Shown one piece after another: positions 1 to 12,375 of a DNA stretch of 64,000 nt. This DNA is from Posidonia oceanica (Eukaryota > Streptophyta > Magnoliopsida > Alismatales > Posidoniaceae), in NCBI GenBank assembly GCA_037176725.1, contig JAZBRS010000013.1, positions 11,225,001 to 11,289,000 on the forward strand, read 5' to 3'. The position numbers were made by a program, and so were the translations under genes. Within the stretch, counting starts at the first letter, position 1, and every line of letters starts with the position of its first letter. Below the pieces are notes generated by a model that saw nothing but the letters and a program-made list of their open reading frames with translations, was not told where the DNA came from and did not search any database.

Positions 1-2192
1 AAGCCCACTAGTGGTCCAAACTCTCGGGAAACGGGTTCAAAATTCAATGCATTAGGCCCTATCTGGCCCAACTACGTGTTTTATGCGCGGGTATGCCCCG
101 TGTATTCCATGCGCATTCTGCCCTAGGTCAGAGGCAGTTGCAGGCTGCTTGAGCTCGCCGTGCAATTGCCATGGCCGGCCCGTGCCTGGATTTCAACGCT
201 CGTCCCATGGATCTGGATCACTAGGCTCCAGCCAAGACCCAGCACCACCAGCCGATCGCACCCATTTGCACCCCTAGCCACCTATTTAAACTCTTTGCGT
301 GCATGCATCCGTGAGGTACCAGACACATCGCCTGGCTGATAGTTCAGGCGGCTTTCGGTGCCTCTACGTTGCACAACCCGTTTGCTGCCGACGCCCTGCC
401 ACCCTGTGCCACCTCCCATGCACACCACCTCCTGCATCGTCCCCTTTGTGCAGGCATTGATAGAACAAAACTCTAGACCATTGGAGCCTTCAGATCTCTC
501 GGCCATTCACTCCCCCCCCTATGGACCCAACACAGCAACACATACACGGCCTTCCTCTCGAGCAACCAGCCATCCAGCGCCTACACACCTCCTCGGCCAC
601 CCTCACACTTGCATCCTTGAGCCCGGCAACACATCCCCAGCCTCACCTAAGCATTCGAGCACTGCTGCAGCTGTCCCATTGCAAGCCACTGTCGGTTGAC
701 CCAAACGAGCCACAACTGTGCATCCTCCTCTCCGAGCATTGTAGGAACATTCGTCAGCCATCCACAAGTGCAACACAGCCTTGTCATGCCATCACCGCTG
801 CCTCCCGCGTCGCCATAGCCCAAGGCAATGCCGGCCGCTAGCACCCCACGTCGGGAGGCGTCTCCACGAGCCCCCGCAGGTGAGCAACACTTCTCCCTAC
901 TTCGTGGCAGCCCCTTCTTGCTTCCTAGCTGTTAAATTGTGTGTGAATACCCTTCGTTTGCCGGATTTTTGTCCTTTGTTTTCCGATGGCGGGTTCACCG
1001 GCCGTGTGAGGCCGTTGGCCACTAGGCATGGCCAGGGAATGCCCACCGCCATTGCACTGCATCCCTCAGACCTTCCTCAACCTTCCACGACCCTCTCGGA
1101 GTGCCATGGCAGCGTCCCGTGGCTCGCCGACCCTCCTCAGGGCCGGCGGATGCCCATGTCACCGGTAGAGAGAGGTGGACATGGGGGAAAGTGATCCGGG
1201 CCTCGAATTTATGTTTTGATCGCATGTCTGTGTTCATGGATATGTCATCTAGATTTCCCAACCTTCATTTGCATGATTTGTATCACCAACATTGCGTGAT
1301 TCAGCGATGAAGTTTGGCATTTGGACTATTAGACCAGAGCCACGGGTAGTTTTCGCGTATTGCTCTTGCGGCATGACAGTCCAGGCCAGAATTCTAGCCA
1401 TGAGTCCGCACGATCCACATCCCTATTTTACACAACAATTGTATGCTTTGGTTCGTGGGTGTACCCCCTCGCTTTCTAGATCATTAGTTGCATGTTTACT
1501 TTCATCTGCATAGCGTAATCATGTGATCAAGTTTGCCTGTTTGAACTGCAGAGCATCTCCCGTGGGTAGCCCCCGTAGGATGGTCCCGCGTATTCCATGC
1601 GCGTGTTTTGCAGAATCCAGACAGACCCTGACTTGAGCGTTCGCATGGCTTGCATTGCATTTCTTGGTTCTGATCTTGCACGTTAATGTTCAGAGCTTGC
1701 ATCCCCATCATGACTTCATCATGCATCATGGCATTTAGGCATCCATTAAAGCATTCGTCACGCATTCCAAAACATGGCATTACCGCCATTGGGCGAACAT
1801 TAACCGGCATTCAATTGCCGACATCCCTACACATGCGAGCGAAAAGCCTAGAAAGACCGATTCCTGGTGCATAGGGGTGCCTAATCCCTTCCCCATGCGT
1901 AACAGGAGTCCTTACCCTTTCTTTGGCCCGCAATGACCATTGTGTCTCATCCATTGGCATGAGTCACGCATTTTCAGCATTTACATGCATTTTTATGCTT
2001 TCCTCGATTTTTCTCGTCTTCTGACTTAATAGACTAGGTGGCGACTCCCTTTTCCTTATCCTTTTGTTTTCTTCGCTATTTTCTGGTATTTTCGAGTCGA
2101 GTTTCCCTCTTCAGATCCACCATTCATCTGTGACCCTCTATCAGTCGGTGCACACCCGTGCTCCGGTGCCATCGGGGATGGTCATAAGGACA
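1..2192 (+). repeat. Family A LTR of a Tat/Ogre-type Ty3/gypsy element, 5' part outside the window (A1)
   Basis: The sequence follows the LTR at 35262-37697 along its length: the opening lines match the stretch starting near 35434, and the 3' third shares the block with GTGCCTAATCCC, GCGTAACAGGAGTCC and GGTGGCGACTCC. It ends in GGACA at 2192, where the homologous LTR ends in CAGACA. No coding potential is credible; the short ORFs are incidental. A TATA-like box lies at 283-290, and a GC-rich leader ends in a splice-donor-like CAG/GTGAGC at 878-885. I cannot tell whether this is a solo LTR or the 3' LTR of an element whose body lies upstream. Confidence 0.8.
283..290 (+). promoter_or_regulatory. 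TATA-like box in LTR A1
   Basis: TATTTAAA lies ahead of the GC-rich leader of the LTR, the position expected for the U3/R promoter. It is inferred from sequence only. Confidence 0.5.
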
Positions 2193-2194
2193 CC

Positions 2195-2407
2195 TGGTTA
2201 TGACTATGGACTTTGATAAGGACGTTAGATGTTCAAATGAGGGATATTGTGATACCTCAAGATTTTAGTCCCACATTGCTTAGAAAAATTATAAATTGGG
2301 CTAAATAATTACCAGAATCCACTACCATATCAACTTCAACTTAAGTATTTTAGACCCGGTTGTTGGGTCTAAAGTTGTTATGAGTCAATTGAGCCTAAGT
2401 CATTACA
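2195..2407 (+). repeat. Left LTR of the TRIM-like element
   Basis: It aligns by eye with 6775-6982 from GGTTATGACT to CATTACA, sharing the GACGTTAGATGTT, CACATTG-TTAGAA and ATCAACTTCA segments. It starts TG and ends CA. Confidence 0.65.
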
Positions 2408-2409
2408 AA

Positions 2410-2425
2410 TGGTATTAGAGTCTGG
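2410..2425 (+). other. Primer binding site of the initiator tRNA-Met type
   Basis: TGGTATTAGAGTCTGG follows the left LTR after two bases. The usual plant PBS complementary to initiator tRNA-Met begins TGGTATCAGAG, so this copy carries a C-to-T change. Confidence 0.6.
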
Positions 2426-2475
2426 ACTAACCGGAAATGTTGAAACTAAGTGATACACTCAAAGGAGTGGGAACC

Positions 2476-5400
2476 TGTAACACCTAGGAATTCATTTTCC
2501 TTGTAATTATGCTTGTTTAATGAATTCCTTGGCTTTGGTCGGGTGTTAATGGCCTCGCGGGCCCCACTTGAGTTGTTGTGGGCCCCATCTGTGGTTTGTG
2601 TGGGTCTCCACCTGTATTGTTGTGGTGGACTCCCACTTGTGGTGATTGGTGGGACAGATTGTGGTCTGGTCCCTGTGTTTCTCCCTCTCTTTCTCTCTCT
2701 CTTTCTCTCCCTTCCTCTCTCTCTCTCTCTCTCCCTCTCTCTCTCCCTCTCCCTCCTTCCTCTCTCTCTCCTTCCCACTCCCTCCTCACGTGCCCTCTCC
2801 TCTCTTCCCCTCCCTCCCTCACGCGCGTGTTCCCCTCCTCCCCCGCGCGTGCGGATCTTCCCCCTCTCCCCTGGCTCGTGCCCGCTCCTCCTCCCTCTCG
2901 CCCGCACCGTGCCCTAGCCAGCGGGCAGCCCTCTCCTCCTCCCCCTTTCCCCATCCGTCCATCTCCTCCTCCTTCCTTTTCCCCTCCTCCTCCTTTCCCC
3001 TTTCCTCCCCTTCCCGTCCTCTCCTTCCTCCTCCTCTCCCTCTCCTCTGTCGGTGGTGGTTGCTAGTGGTGGCCGGTGTGCGGTGGCCGGCGGTGGTGCG
3101 GTGAGCTCCGGTCGTCGTCCCAGTGGAGCGGCGTGCCCGGTGTGCGTATGGATCGCTGGTGGACGGAGCTTGTCCCTCTGTCCCAAGGTACATGCCTCGC
3201 CCTAGGAGCTTTAAATATTTAGAATTTGCCTTGCATGTATCCCTTGCCATGTTTTGTATGTTATATTTGAGTTTGGCAATTTTTAGGGATTTATATGCAT
3301 TTAGGCGAATTTATTTGGCTTTAGTAAGTTTATAGCTTGAATGTGGTTTTCCGCCGTTTGATGAGGTTGATTGCTCTCAAACGGCTTGAATATGATTTTA
3401 TTGTGTAGCTTGCCATGTTTATATGCTATGGTAGAGGTTTGGTAATTTTTAGAAATTTATTGTGATTTTTGGCCGAATTTATGGCCTGAGAGGCTTATTT
3501 GCCTAATTATTGGTTTTCCAGTGGATTCCGGTGTTTTGGGTCTCGGATTGAGGCGATTGTGATATATTTGTATTGCGCGAGCTAAGACGCTCATTTGCAT
3601 GTATTGCACGCTTGGTTTGGCGTGGATTTGATAGTGTTTTGGGGTTTTTATAGAAATTGACTTGAATATTGGATTTCCAGTGTTTTCTTGTGTTGCGTGC
3701 CTCGGAATGCCATATCGAGGGTATGGTTGCATTCCTTGTTTTATTCCGGAGATTCTGGTATATGGCACGCTAGTTTTAGAGTTTGATTCGGGCGTTTGGG
3801 GTTTTAAGTCGGTTCTTTAAGTTTTCTGAACTGGCCTGGAACGGAGCCCCGTTGGTAGAACGGAGTCCCCTTTTTCCCTGGTCCGGAGCACCATTTTTGG
3901 AACAAAGTCCCATTTTCCCCTGGTCTGAAGCAACCTTTTTGGGTGGAGCCCCGTTTCTTGTAGCGAAACAGAGCGCCGGTCTAAAACGGAGTGCCGTTCC
4001 AGTGCTGATTTGTGAACCTCTACCTTGATCCGACACTCCGGTGAAGTTCGGCATGCCGAATCAGAGGCTGAGTGTTTTCTCAGCAAATGTTTTCCAATGT
4101 GGTTTCCCTTGGTTGGTTTTTGAGGTTTTTGTGCTTTAGCCCATGATATTTGCTAAATGTTTTCAAAGAGATTTTCTAAGGAAAATATGAATGGTTTGCA
4201 AATGATTTTGCCGAGGTTTTCCGTGGCCGAAAATCTGGGTGTTGTGTTGGCTGGACCCGGGGATGCGACGGCGTTCCTGGTGTGTCGCACACTTCGCTTG
4301 GGTTGAGGTTTGGGGGTCGGGGTGCCGGCCATACCTAGTTGTATCGTAGCAGCAGACTTGGGAAGTATGATACTCCTACATAGCTGGGTGTGATACCCTA
4401 GTTGTTACGGGCACCGGGATTCGTTTGGTTTTGGGTGCTGGCTGAGCCTAAGGGTTTGAGCCTCTAGTGGTTCGGAGCACTGAGTTGAGGTCGCCGTATA
4501 TTAGGCGTGCCCTGTAGTTTGTCCTGAGTGAGGACAGCTTGCCTAGTTGGGGTGAGTAGCTTTCCCTAGTGAGGGATCGCTTTTAAGGCGTCTCTAGTGA
4601 CGAGATGCCGGGACCGACATGCTCCTCCACAGGGCGGGTGTTCGTGGTAGTGTAGTGAGCTGCAGGGGTGAGTCCCTAGCTACTGCTTGAGGCCAGATCG
4701 GTTGCTTGGCGCCAGGCAATACGATCAGTTGTGGTTTTTGTGCCCGTGGGGCTGTGTTTTGTTGTTGCTGGCCGTATTAGGCCTTGAGCTTTGCTTGAGT
4801 TCGGGCTTTGTGAGTTTTGTTGTTGTTTGGGCCATATTGGGCCAGTTGCTTTCCGCCTGTGTATGGCGTGAGTTTGTGGTTTGTGTTTTGGGCCGTATTA
4901 GGCCAGATGTTTTCCCACCTAGTTGTGGCATGTGGCTTTGGTTTGAGCTTTGGGCCGGTAGGGCATTATATTGATTGAGCTTTAGTTTTGCGAGGTATTT
5001 TCGCCTTGTCTTGGCCAGTAGGCCGAGTGTTTTCCCAGCCTAAGGGGTTGGAGGGTTTTGAGTGGTTTTGAGGTTTGGGATGGTGAGCCGTTGCTTTGCG
5101 AATATTTATTTTGTAAACGCTTGTCTTCCCCGATTTTAGCTTGTGGGCTTTGGGAAGGGTGTTTTATTGATTATATTGCTTGTTGTGGACCTAGATTTTG
5201 GGGTTTTACCAGTTATACCGTATTTGAGGTTTTCTGCTGGTTTCTCGTGTGGTTTTGCGAGGTGTGTGCTGGGTGACGATTTCTAGGTCACTCACGTGTG
5301 CTTCGTTTGGTTTGCAGGCGTAGATGATTAGCTGGTTTGGAGTATAGTGCATATAGTGGGAGTCACGTAGCTGTCCACTGCAGGTTCCTGGCATTGATAT

Positions 5401-5498
5401 TTGTTGTTAGCCCAGTGGTTTGTTGTAAAATATTGTATTTAATTAAGTTTTAAAAATTTATGGACTTGATTTTGTTGGTAGCGACTTGGGTCGTTACA
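2476..5498 (+). repeat. Solo LTR, about 3.0 kb, probably a Ty3/gypsy chromovirus (Tekay/Del-like)
   Basis: It starts TGTAACACC and ends GGGTCGTTACA, termini common in Del/Tekay-type plant LTRs. It is flanked by a perfect 5-bp target duplication GAACC (2471-2475 and 5499-5503). There is no internal domain between the borders, so it is a solo LTR left by recombination between two LTRs. It contains a long pyrimidine-rich tract. The family assignment rests on termini and length only. Confidence 0.85.
2682..3046 (+). repeat. Pyrimidine-rich (CT) tract inside the solo LTR
   Basis: About 360 bp is nearly all C and T, first as CTCTCT runs, then as CCTCC-type runs. Open frames here on both strands (SLSLSL or RERERE proteins) are by-products of composition. 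Confidence 0.9.
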
Positions 5499-5522
5499 GA
5501 ACCCCCTCTAGATATCTACATC

Positions 5523-6763
5523 TAGGGGTGCAAAACGGATTTAGATATTCAAATAAAATCCAGATCCGACTCTGAATTTTCTCGAATATGAATTTTTTTA
5601 AAAAAATTTGGATGGATACGAATCCAAATATGAATTCATATCCTTTAAAATTTCTGAATACGAGTACGGTTCCAAATTTATTTTTTTCCCAAATACAAAT
5701 ACGGATATTCGGGAATATACATAAATATTTTTTTATTTTAAATACTTTATAATGTTTTAAGTTACATATTTATTTGTCTTAACCCTAATATCCATCCTCA
5801 AGTACTCAACATCACGTCCTCAACGTCCTTTCTCACTTCTCAGTCCTCCTCGGTAGCAGCGCCACAGTTCCAGTCCTCCCAGTCAGTAGCTCCACTGCTC
5901 CTACGGTTACCATGCATGACCGCTCCTACCCAGTCACCACACACGACTAGTCCTACGGTCACCACGTACGGTCGCTCCTCCCCACACACAGCGGCTCCAC
6001 AATTCCAATCCTCCTCGGTAGTGGCTCTACTGCTCCTACTGTCACCATGCACGGCCACTCTTGCCCAGTCACCACACACAGCCAGTCCTACGATCACCAT
6101 GCACGACCGCTCCTCCCCATACACGGTGGCTCCACTATTCCAGCCCTCCATACGCACGCAGATCCACTGTTCTAGTCCTCACGCAGCTTTGTACCTCACT
6201 TTTGTACACCTGTACTTCATTGTATTTCAGGTTCTCAAGTAAGTGATATGTGTAAGATGAATAAAACCTGAAAGTAGCAGGATCACTTTGTCTCCTTATA
6301 GATTTTTAATCTTTTCTAAATTATTGTCTTCTAATCTCCCCATAGGATAACTTCGTCTTCCCTACACATGATGGTGCCACTGGCCTTCCTTCCTCTCGTA
6401 CGACTTTGGTAATCATCCACTCCTAAAATCTGATTTAGGAATTATTATTATGTTGGTATTTCATCTAATTTATACCAAAATTAAACTTTATCTATATTAA
6501 TTTTTGCACAAGTTTGTTTTTCCTTCTTACATTAATATTTTATCTGTATCCATTTTCATTTGTATTCAATATTTGTTTTTTTTAATTTGTAATTCATATT
6601 CAGCAATATCTGACGAATATTCGGGAAATTATCTGTATTCGAACTTTGCCAAATATGGTTTTCAATTTTCACATTCGATAGATATTCGTATTTGAAAAAC
6701 AAATACAAATACAAATGTGGTAAAAGATACATTCGATCCGTATTTGATTCATTTGCACCCCTG
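5523..6763. mobile_element. Non-autonomous hAT-like DNA transposon
   Basis: The ends are inverted repeats: TAGGGGTGCAAAA on the left, and on the right the reverse complement of CAGGGGTGCAAAT. This type is common in plant hAT elements. The flanking 8 bp, TCTACATC (5515-5522) and CCTATATC (6764-6771), match at 6 of 8 positions with two transitions, as an aged hAT target duplication would. Subterminal regions carry AATCC/GAATA motifs in both orientations. No transposase is present. Confidence 0.7.
5870..6140 (+). repeat. Two diverged ~135-bp direct repeats inside the hAT-like element
   Basis: CAGTCACCAC occurs at about 5931 and again at about 6066, within longer similar segments containing GTAGCTCCACTGCTCC-like and ACCATGCACG-like stretches. 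The overlapping open frames are consequences of the repeat. Confidence 0.55.
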
Positions 6764-6774
6764 CCTATATCATT

Positions 6775-6982
6775 TGGTTATGACTGTAGATTATGACGAG
6801 GACGTTAGATGTTGAAATAGAAGATATTGTAACACTTTAAGATTTCACATTGTTTAGAATACGAAGTAGATGAGGTTAAATAAAGTCTAAGATTAACTAT
6901 CATATCAACTTCAGTTTAAGTATTTTAAACCTGTTTGTTAGATATAAGGTTGTTATAAGTCAGTTGGATCCAGATCATTACA
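6775..6982 (+). repeat. Right LTR of the TRIM-like element
   Basis: It is homologous to 2195-2407 and ends ATCATTACA. It starts a few bases after the hAT-like element's right target copy. Confidence 0.6.
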
Positions 6983-7123
6983 GATTCTAACATACAATTT
7001 TCAATGGTGAGATAAAAAAGAAAAGACATACAATTTGGTTGGTAGTTGATATTGGAGGGATAAGGCTTAGATCCTACGAGTCTCACAATCAATTCCTCTG
7101 TCTTATTTCATATTTGCTTTAGC

Positions 7124-7895
7124 ATATCACCTTGGGGCCTTCCACCACTGATTGGTTGTCAGTTTTAATGGAGGGAAAGGTTTCTACGGTATTACAAAAA
7201 GACAAAGATAATAATATGAGAATGTCCTAGACTGTGATAAACATATTAACAAAGGAATTTTGAAGTGGAACCATGGCCAATATTTGTCACCATGTTGGAC
7301 TGCCCTAGGTTATCTTGACAATCGAGTTGAAGGTTCAGGGCCTAATATTTCATGGTTCTCAAATCAGTCAAATCAATAGTATATCACCTTGAGGCCTTCC
7401 ACCACTGATTGGTTGTCAGTTTTAATGGAGGGAAAGGTTTCTACGTTATTACAAAAAAGACAAAGATATTAACATGAGAATGTTCTAGACTTTGATAAAC
7501 ATATTAACAAAGGAATCTTAAAGTGGGATCATGGCCACTATTTGTCACCATGTGGGATTGTCCTTGGTTATCTCGACAATCGAGGTTGAACGTTTAGGAT
7601 CTTGTCTTTCATGCCTTTCAAATCAGTCAAATCAGTAATAATCACCTTGGGACTTCCACCACGTACTGATTGGTTGTCAGTTTTAATCAAGGAAAGGTTT
7701 CTACGGTATTAAAAAAAGACAAAGATATTAACATGAGAATGTCCTAGACTTTGATAAACATATTAACAAAGGAATTTTAAAGTGGGACCATGGCCAATAT
7801 TTGTCACCATGTGGGACTGCCCTTGGTTATCTCGACAATGGAGGTTGAAGGTTCAACGCCTAGTCTTTTGTGGTTCTCAAATCAGTCAAATCAAT
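7124..7895 (+). repeat. Three tandem units of about 257 bp
   Basis: Units begin near 7124, 7381 and 7639 with ATCACCTTG. Each contains CCACTGATTGGTTGTCAG, TTTCTACG, a GACAAAGATA segment, AACATATTAACAAAGGAAT and a terminal TCAAATCAGTCAAATCA. They differ by scattered substitutions and small indels. No coding function is seen. Confidence 0.85.
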
Positions 7896-8858
7896 CTTTC
7901 GTGATTTTGCATGAGTTATAACCCTAGATCCTTAATCATATCCCTGTCAAAAGCCCTCACACATCTTATCTGGCCTGGTTTGAGAAGTAATAAACAAGTA
8001 AATTTAAAATTAACTCGATTTGAATCAACTCAATTAGTTAAATTGGTCAAGGAAAGTGTATTTCATATCTCTCTCCCAGTATCATATAATGCTAGAGTTA
8101 TGTTGGAGCTCCTTTGTAATATACTAAAAATTGAGTCAATTTGCTCCAAACTATGTCAGTTTGAAGTCAAAAAGGTTACTTTGCATGTAACACATGGAGA
8201 GGCGATGATTGTCATCGACTAAATTTACATGAACCAAGGTAAAATTAGGAAATTAGAGGCATGATTGAGTTACTTTTTGGAGTAATTGGTATTTTTTTTT
8301 TGGGATAGTTATGTTATTGTAATGCCTCACATTTGATTCATTTGCCCTTTATATCCTTCATTCTCTATTTCCTCTTCTCCAAGATGAATGATCTTGAGTG
8401 AGTTCTATGATATGGCCACGACTCCACTTGCTATTGTTTTTTTATGCAGCTTGGATAAGCCAAGTAGGGATCCTATGGGTGGAAATAGCTCATTCTTGAT
8501 GATCATAGGGTCAAAAGACCTCAGAATGGAGGGTTCCATGCAGAGATGCTTTGAAACTCAAATCAGCACTTGGAAATAGAAGATGTTAAGAGGATTGAGC
8601 GAGTAAAAGATTACATACCTTACTCCTCTGAAGCATTTTATTTTCTCCAACCGCCTCAGATGTAATTAAGTAGGGTGCCTACCTTGAGAGTTAGTGCATC
8701 CCATCCTTGCCTCACATGGGACAGTGCCGCCTTTGTAGCATTTCCCCTTCATGCCACTATTATTACTACACTTTCTCTGTCATTCTGCCATCAATGCGCC
8801 ATCATGTCTCCTCCAATACGTCTCGTCCGCCGTTTCTACCATTAATGCTCGACCACCA

Positions 8859-8878
8859 ATCATCATCATCATCATCAT
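8859..8878 (+). repeat. (CAT)n microsatellite
   Basis: Six consecutive CAT/ATC units. It produces an Asp run in an incidental minus-strand frame. Confidence 0.9.
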
Positions 8879-10143
8879 GCTTCTTCCCAACTTGAGGTCC
8901 ATCATTACGTCCAACCCCACTTGCGTCGACCCTTTTAGGCTTGTTCCTTTTGTGATGGGCCATGTGGTGATTTATCCAAGGAAGGGGGAATCCAGTCCAT
9001 ATCAAATTTGGAAAAAATTTTCCTCTTCTTAATGCTTCCACTACTTCCCCTGTTGTCTATTACATCCCATGCATTAATCAAAGCTACTCTGTCCAAAGGT
9101 CACTGTAGGATTTTTGAGGCTTCAACGTAAGAAGAGCCTTTTGATTTTATATTTGGCTTGGAAGTAAAAGATTTGTACCACAATCACGACTATCGTAAGT
9201 CCCAGGCGAGGGCATTGTTGGTAAAAACAACATTACCATTCCTAGGTTTTTATCGTATTACAACATAAAATGTCATTAATAATGTGTGCTTAACAAGTCA
9301 CAACCATTTGATATTACTAGGTGTCCTGACATGTCTATGCATTACAAAAAGAAGAAGGAAAAACTATTAAATTCTTACATAAAATTACAGGAACAAATAC
9401 TACATATGTGTAATAGAATACTTTCATAAGGAGTACACAAAAAGCTTTGTAGCATTATAATGGAACAAATTTATAAGAGAATTTTTTCATAACATTATAC
9501 AATTGCTAGTTTGACGAAATGTTCATGAGGTTTCAAATACTAATTACTAAGGAAGAAAATAAATACACAAAAGAGAAAAAAAGGCTTTAGAATGAAAGAT
9601 AAATACAAGTTAAAAGACACAAGTGACAACTAATACATACTTCACTTTTAATAAATATTAGGCTGTAATTGCAAAGAAGATATTTTTATCACAAGTAGCA
9701 AAACCTATACCAAATTACTTCTATTTCTAATCATTTGGAAGAAAAATGTCCTTGAGAGTTATAGTGTTGTACATATAGTACATGTGAAATAAAAAATATT
9801 GAAAATTTGATTGACACATAATTCTTGAATTAATTTCAAAACTTTTTTACAATACCTATAGGAATGGGTATCACATATAAAAGTTTTTATTTTTCAAAAT
9901 TTAAGTATATTATGTGTGTTTTCTTCAGATTGTTTTTCAACTTTATACAAATTAATTTTTGTGAGTCACAAAAACCATTGTAGTTTCTACTATTTTTAAG
10001 GTCATAGTAGAGTTCAAGCCAAAAATAAATTCTCATCACATGTGGCACAAAGGAAAGTAATATAATCAAAATGAATGTGTTCTACTATTCTATGTTATAT
10101 ATTAGCTAACCAAATAATGTAATTGAACAAATAAATTTTTATA

Positions 10144-10212
10144 TCATTAGAGTGGGTATTTGTATCTTTTCATGAGAACGGAATTAAAAGATACAAATAC
10201 CCACTCTAATGA
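10144..10212. repeat. Perfect 27-bp inverted repeat with a 15-nt spacer
   Basis: The left arm 10144-10170 (begins TCATTAGAGTGGG, ends ATCTTTT) is the exact reverse complement of the right arm 10186-10212. The spacer is 10171-10185. It could be a foldback transposon relic or a transcribed hairpin. No flanking evidence decides this. Confidence 0.9.
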
Positions 10213-12342
10213 CGTTTGGTCTAGTTTAACTTCATACAAATAGGACAACTCAAACGAAAGTCCAACATATGTAATATGACTGAAAATTGTACATTGCTTA
10301 CTATCGTACAATTCAAATAAAATATCAATATCTAATTTTAAGTTTTTACATCCCATATAAAATATGTGATAACTTCATAAATATCATTTTTGTCAACAAA
10401 AAATCAACTTATGAATTAACTAACAAGAATAAAATTGATATGCATTTTCGTGAAATTAGGATTTGCATGGATTTAAGAGAAGAGCAATTCTCAACACTAA
10501 AATTCTATATTTAAAGGTAGAATGGCATGGATCATACATTGATCATAGTAAAGAAACACAATAAATGCAACAAAATGCATGAAAATATAACAATTTAGTG
10601 AATCATATCAACAAGCATCATCATTGGAGATCTTCTTGAAAGACTCATAAGCATTGTATTCAACTAAAATCAGCAAGTTGTTGGCCTGAAGAAACAACCC
10701 CACCATTTTTGTGATGCTGCAAATGCTTTATTTGATCCCATGGAAGGAGTCCTTGCCTTTTCGTTTATATAAGTTTTCCAAAACCCATCAACTCAAGGGT
10801 ATTTAGATTAAAGGATACTAAACATCTTTTGATTCTCCCAAAAGAAAATTTAAAATACTAAACTTTTAACATGGAATCTTAGTATATGTTTTTTCTCTTT
10901 TTCTCTAAGTAGTATTTATGATATTGGTCCTTTTTTTTTGCAAGCAATGGATGGTGAAACTTGTCAACCTTTTAATCGAAGCAATGGACGATGATGTATG
11001 TCATGTCATTCACATCATTATAGATCTGATAAAAAAATTAAAGAGGAAAATAAATAACTTCTTCTATCTTCTTTTAGATATTACATTCCTCTCTCTGGCT
11101 AATGTGCCTTCCTACGTACTATGACATGAGCACTTGGAACTAAAATTCTTTTAGATGAGGAAACAATAAGGGATGACTAGAGAGCATTGACCAACTAGTA
11201 GTGCTAAAAACAATTATATAAAGGATTGTTGGAATATGAAATGTCAAGTAGGTTATTTGGAACATATAAAGGATGATTTGCATAATGATAAACTTCATAA
11301 TTACCTTTCCATAATATGTCACTATTAATAGTATACTAAAAAGTAATTTAATTAGAATTAATTGAGAGAAGGTTAGAAATGAAAAGGTGGTTGATACTTG
11401 AATTGATGATTTAATTAGTGGCTGGTGATGCTCTTCATCCTTTTTGCCAAAACAATAAAATTTATTGGCCGAAACGTCATTAAACTATGACAATAGGATT
11501 TATCATGTTGGAGTTTTAAGTTTTTAATCTTGGAGAATTTTGGAAGGATTTTCTTTTCTAAGAAGGACCTAAAGTGTTAGAATTTAAGACTCATATATAA
11601 AATATATATATTAAAATTTGAGCTTCCAAGAGCATATGCTATGAGAAATATTTTTTTATTTTTGCAAGATGTTATACCCAACAATGTATCATTGGCCTTC
11701 TCGTCTTGGGACTTTTTTTTCATGAGATATAATGAAAACTTAATAAGGACCACCTCCTACATTCATTTTAGTTAACCTATATGTTAAATCATTATTTCCT
11801 TTATAATTGATTAATTGTAAATCAAGATATTGATGTTACACTTGCAATTCAATTGAATCTTATTTATTCTTCTTATTGTTATATGGGTAAATTGGATAAA
11901 TTTCCATAATTATATGTGCATGATGAAATGACAAAAGTAAGGTATATGAAAATTAGAGAAGTTTAATAGTCTTCTAATGCCAAGTGATACCTCTCTAACA
12001 AGGGGGCACTACTTTGATATAAGAATAAATAGAAAAAAATTATTATAAATCAAAAAGAAAAATAAAAAATAATTTAAAGACGTAATGGATTCATAATAAT
12101 AATTATTATAAATCAACTCTTGATTTCCTTCATTATATAGTATTTATGCTATGTATTAAAATGTTTAAAACACTAAAATGTTGGATACATATTGGTGCCA
12201 ATTACTTAATGGAGAATTCCATATAAGCAAATGTAAAGAGAAATGGATATGCAGGTTGCCACATAGTATGCCCTAAAAAGTAATCAAGGACCATACTTAG
12301 GTGATCTGTTTCTCTTTCTTATTCAAAATGAAAATTAGTAAT

Positions 12343-12375
12343 ATAGATTAGATATAGATATAGATATAGATAATG
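12343..12375 (+). repeat. TAGATA-type microsatellite
   Basis: A short run of GATATA/TAGATA units. Confidence 0.8.

Larger units (their letters stand above)
2195..6982 (+). mobile_element. TRIM-like miniature LTR element, split by two later insertions
   Basis: Two direct repeats of about 210 bp (2195-2407 and 6775-6982) flank a small internal region. The left repeat is followed at once by a tRNA-Met-like primer binding site. If the solo LTR (2476-5498) and the hAT-like element (5523-6763) are removed, the internal part is only about 100 bp and the whole element about 0.5 kb. That is the size class of terminal-repeat retrotransposons in miniature. There is no coding capacity. The left LTR may have lost its first bases to the neighbouring family-A LTR. 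I could not match target duplications at the outer ends, so the exact borders are uncertain. Confidence 0.6.

Noticed and set aside
2195..2407. Cassandra-type TRIM with a 5S rRNA promoter
   Set aside because: I do not see the 5S internal promoter boxes in this repeat.
2446..3250. Open frames rich in Ser/Leu/Pro or Arg/Glu on both strands
   Set aside because: They lie in the CT-rich tract of a solo LTR and reflect composition.
7911..8222. A 103-codon frame after the 257-bp repeats
   Set aside because: No recognisable domain, no splice-linked continuation, and AT-rich codon use like the surrounding DNA.
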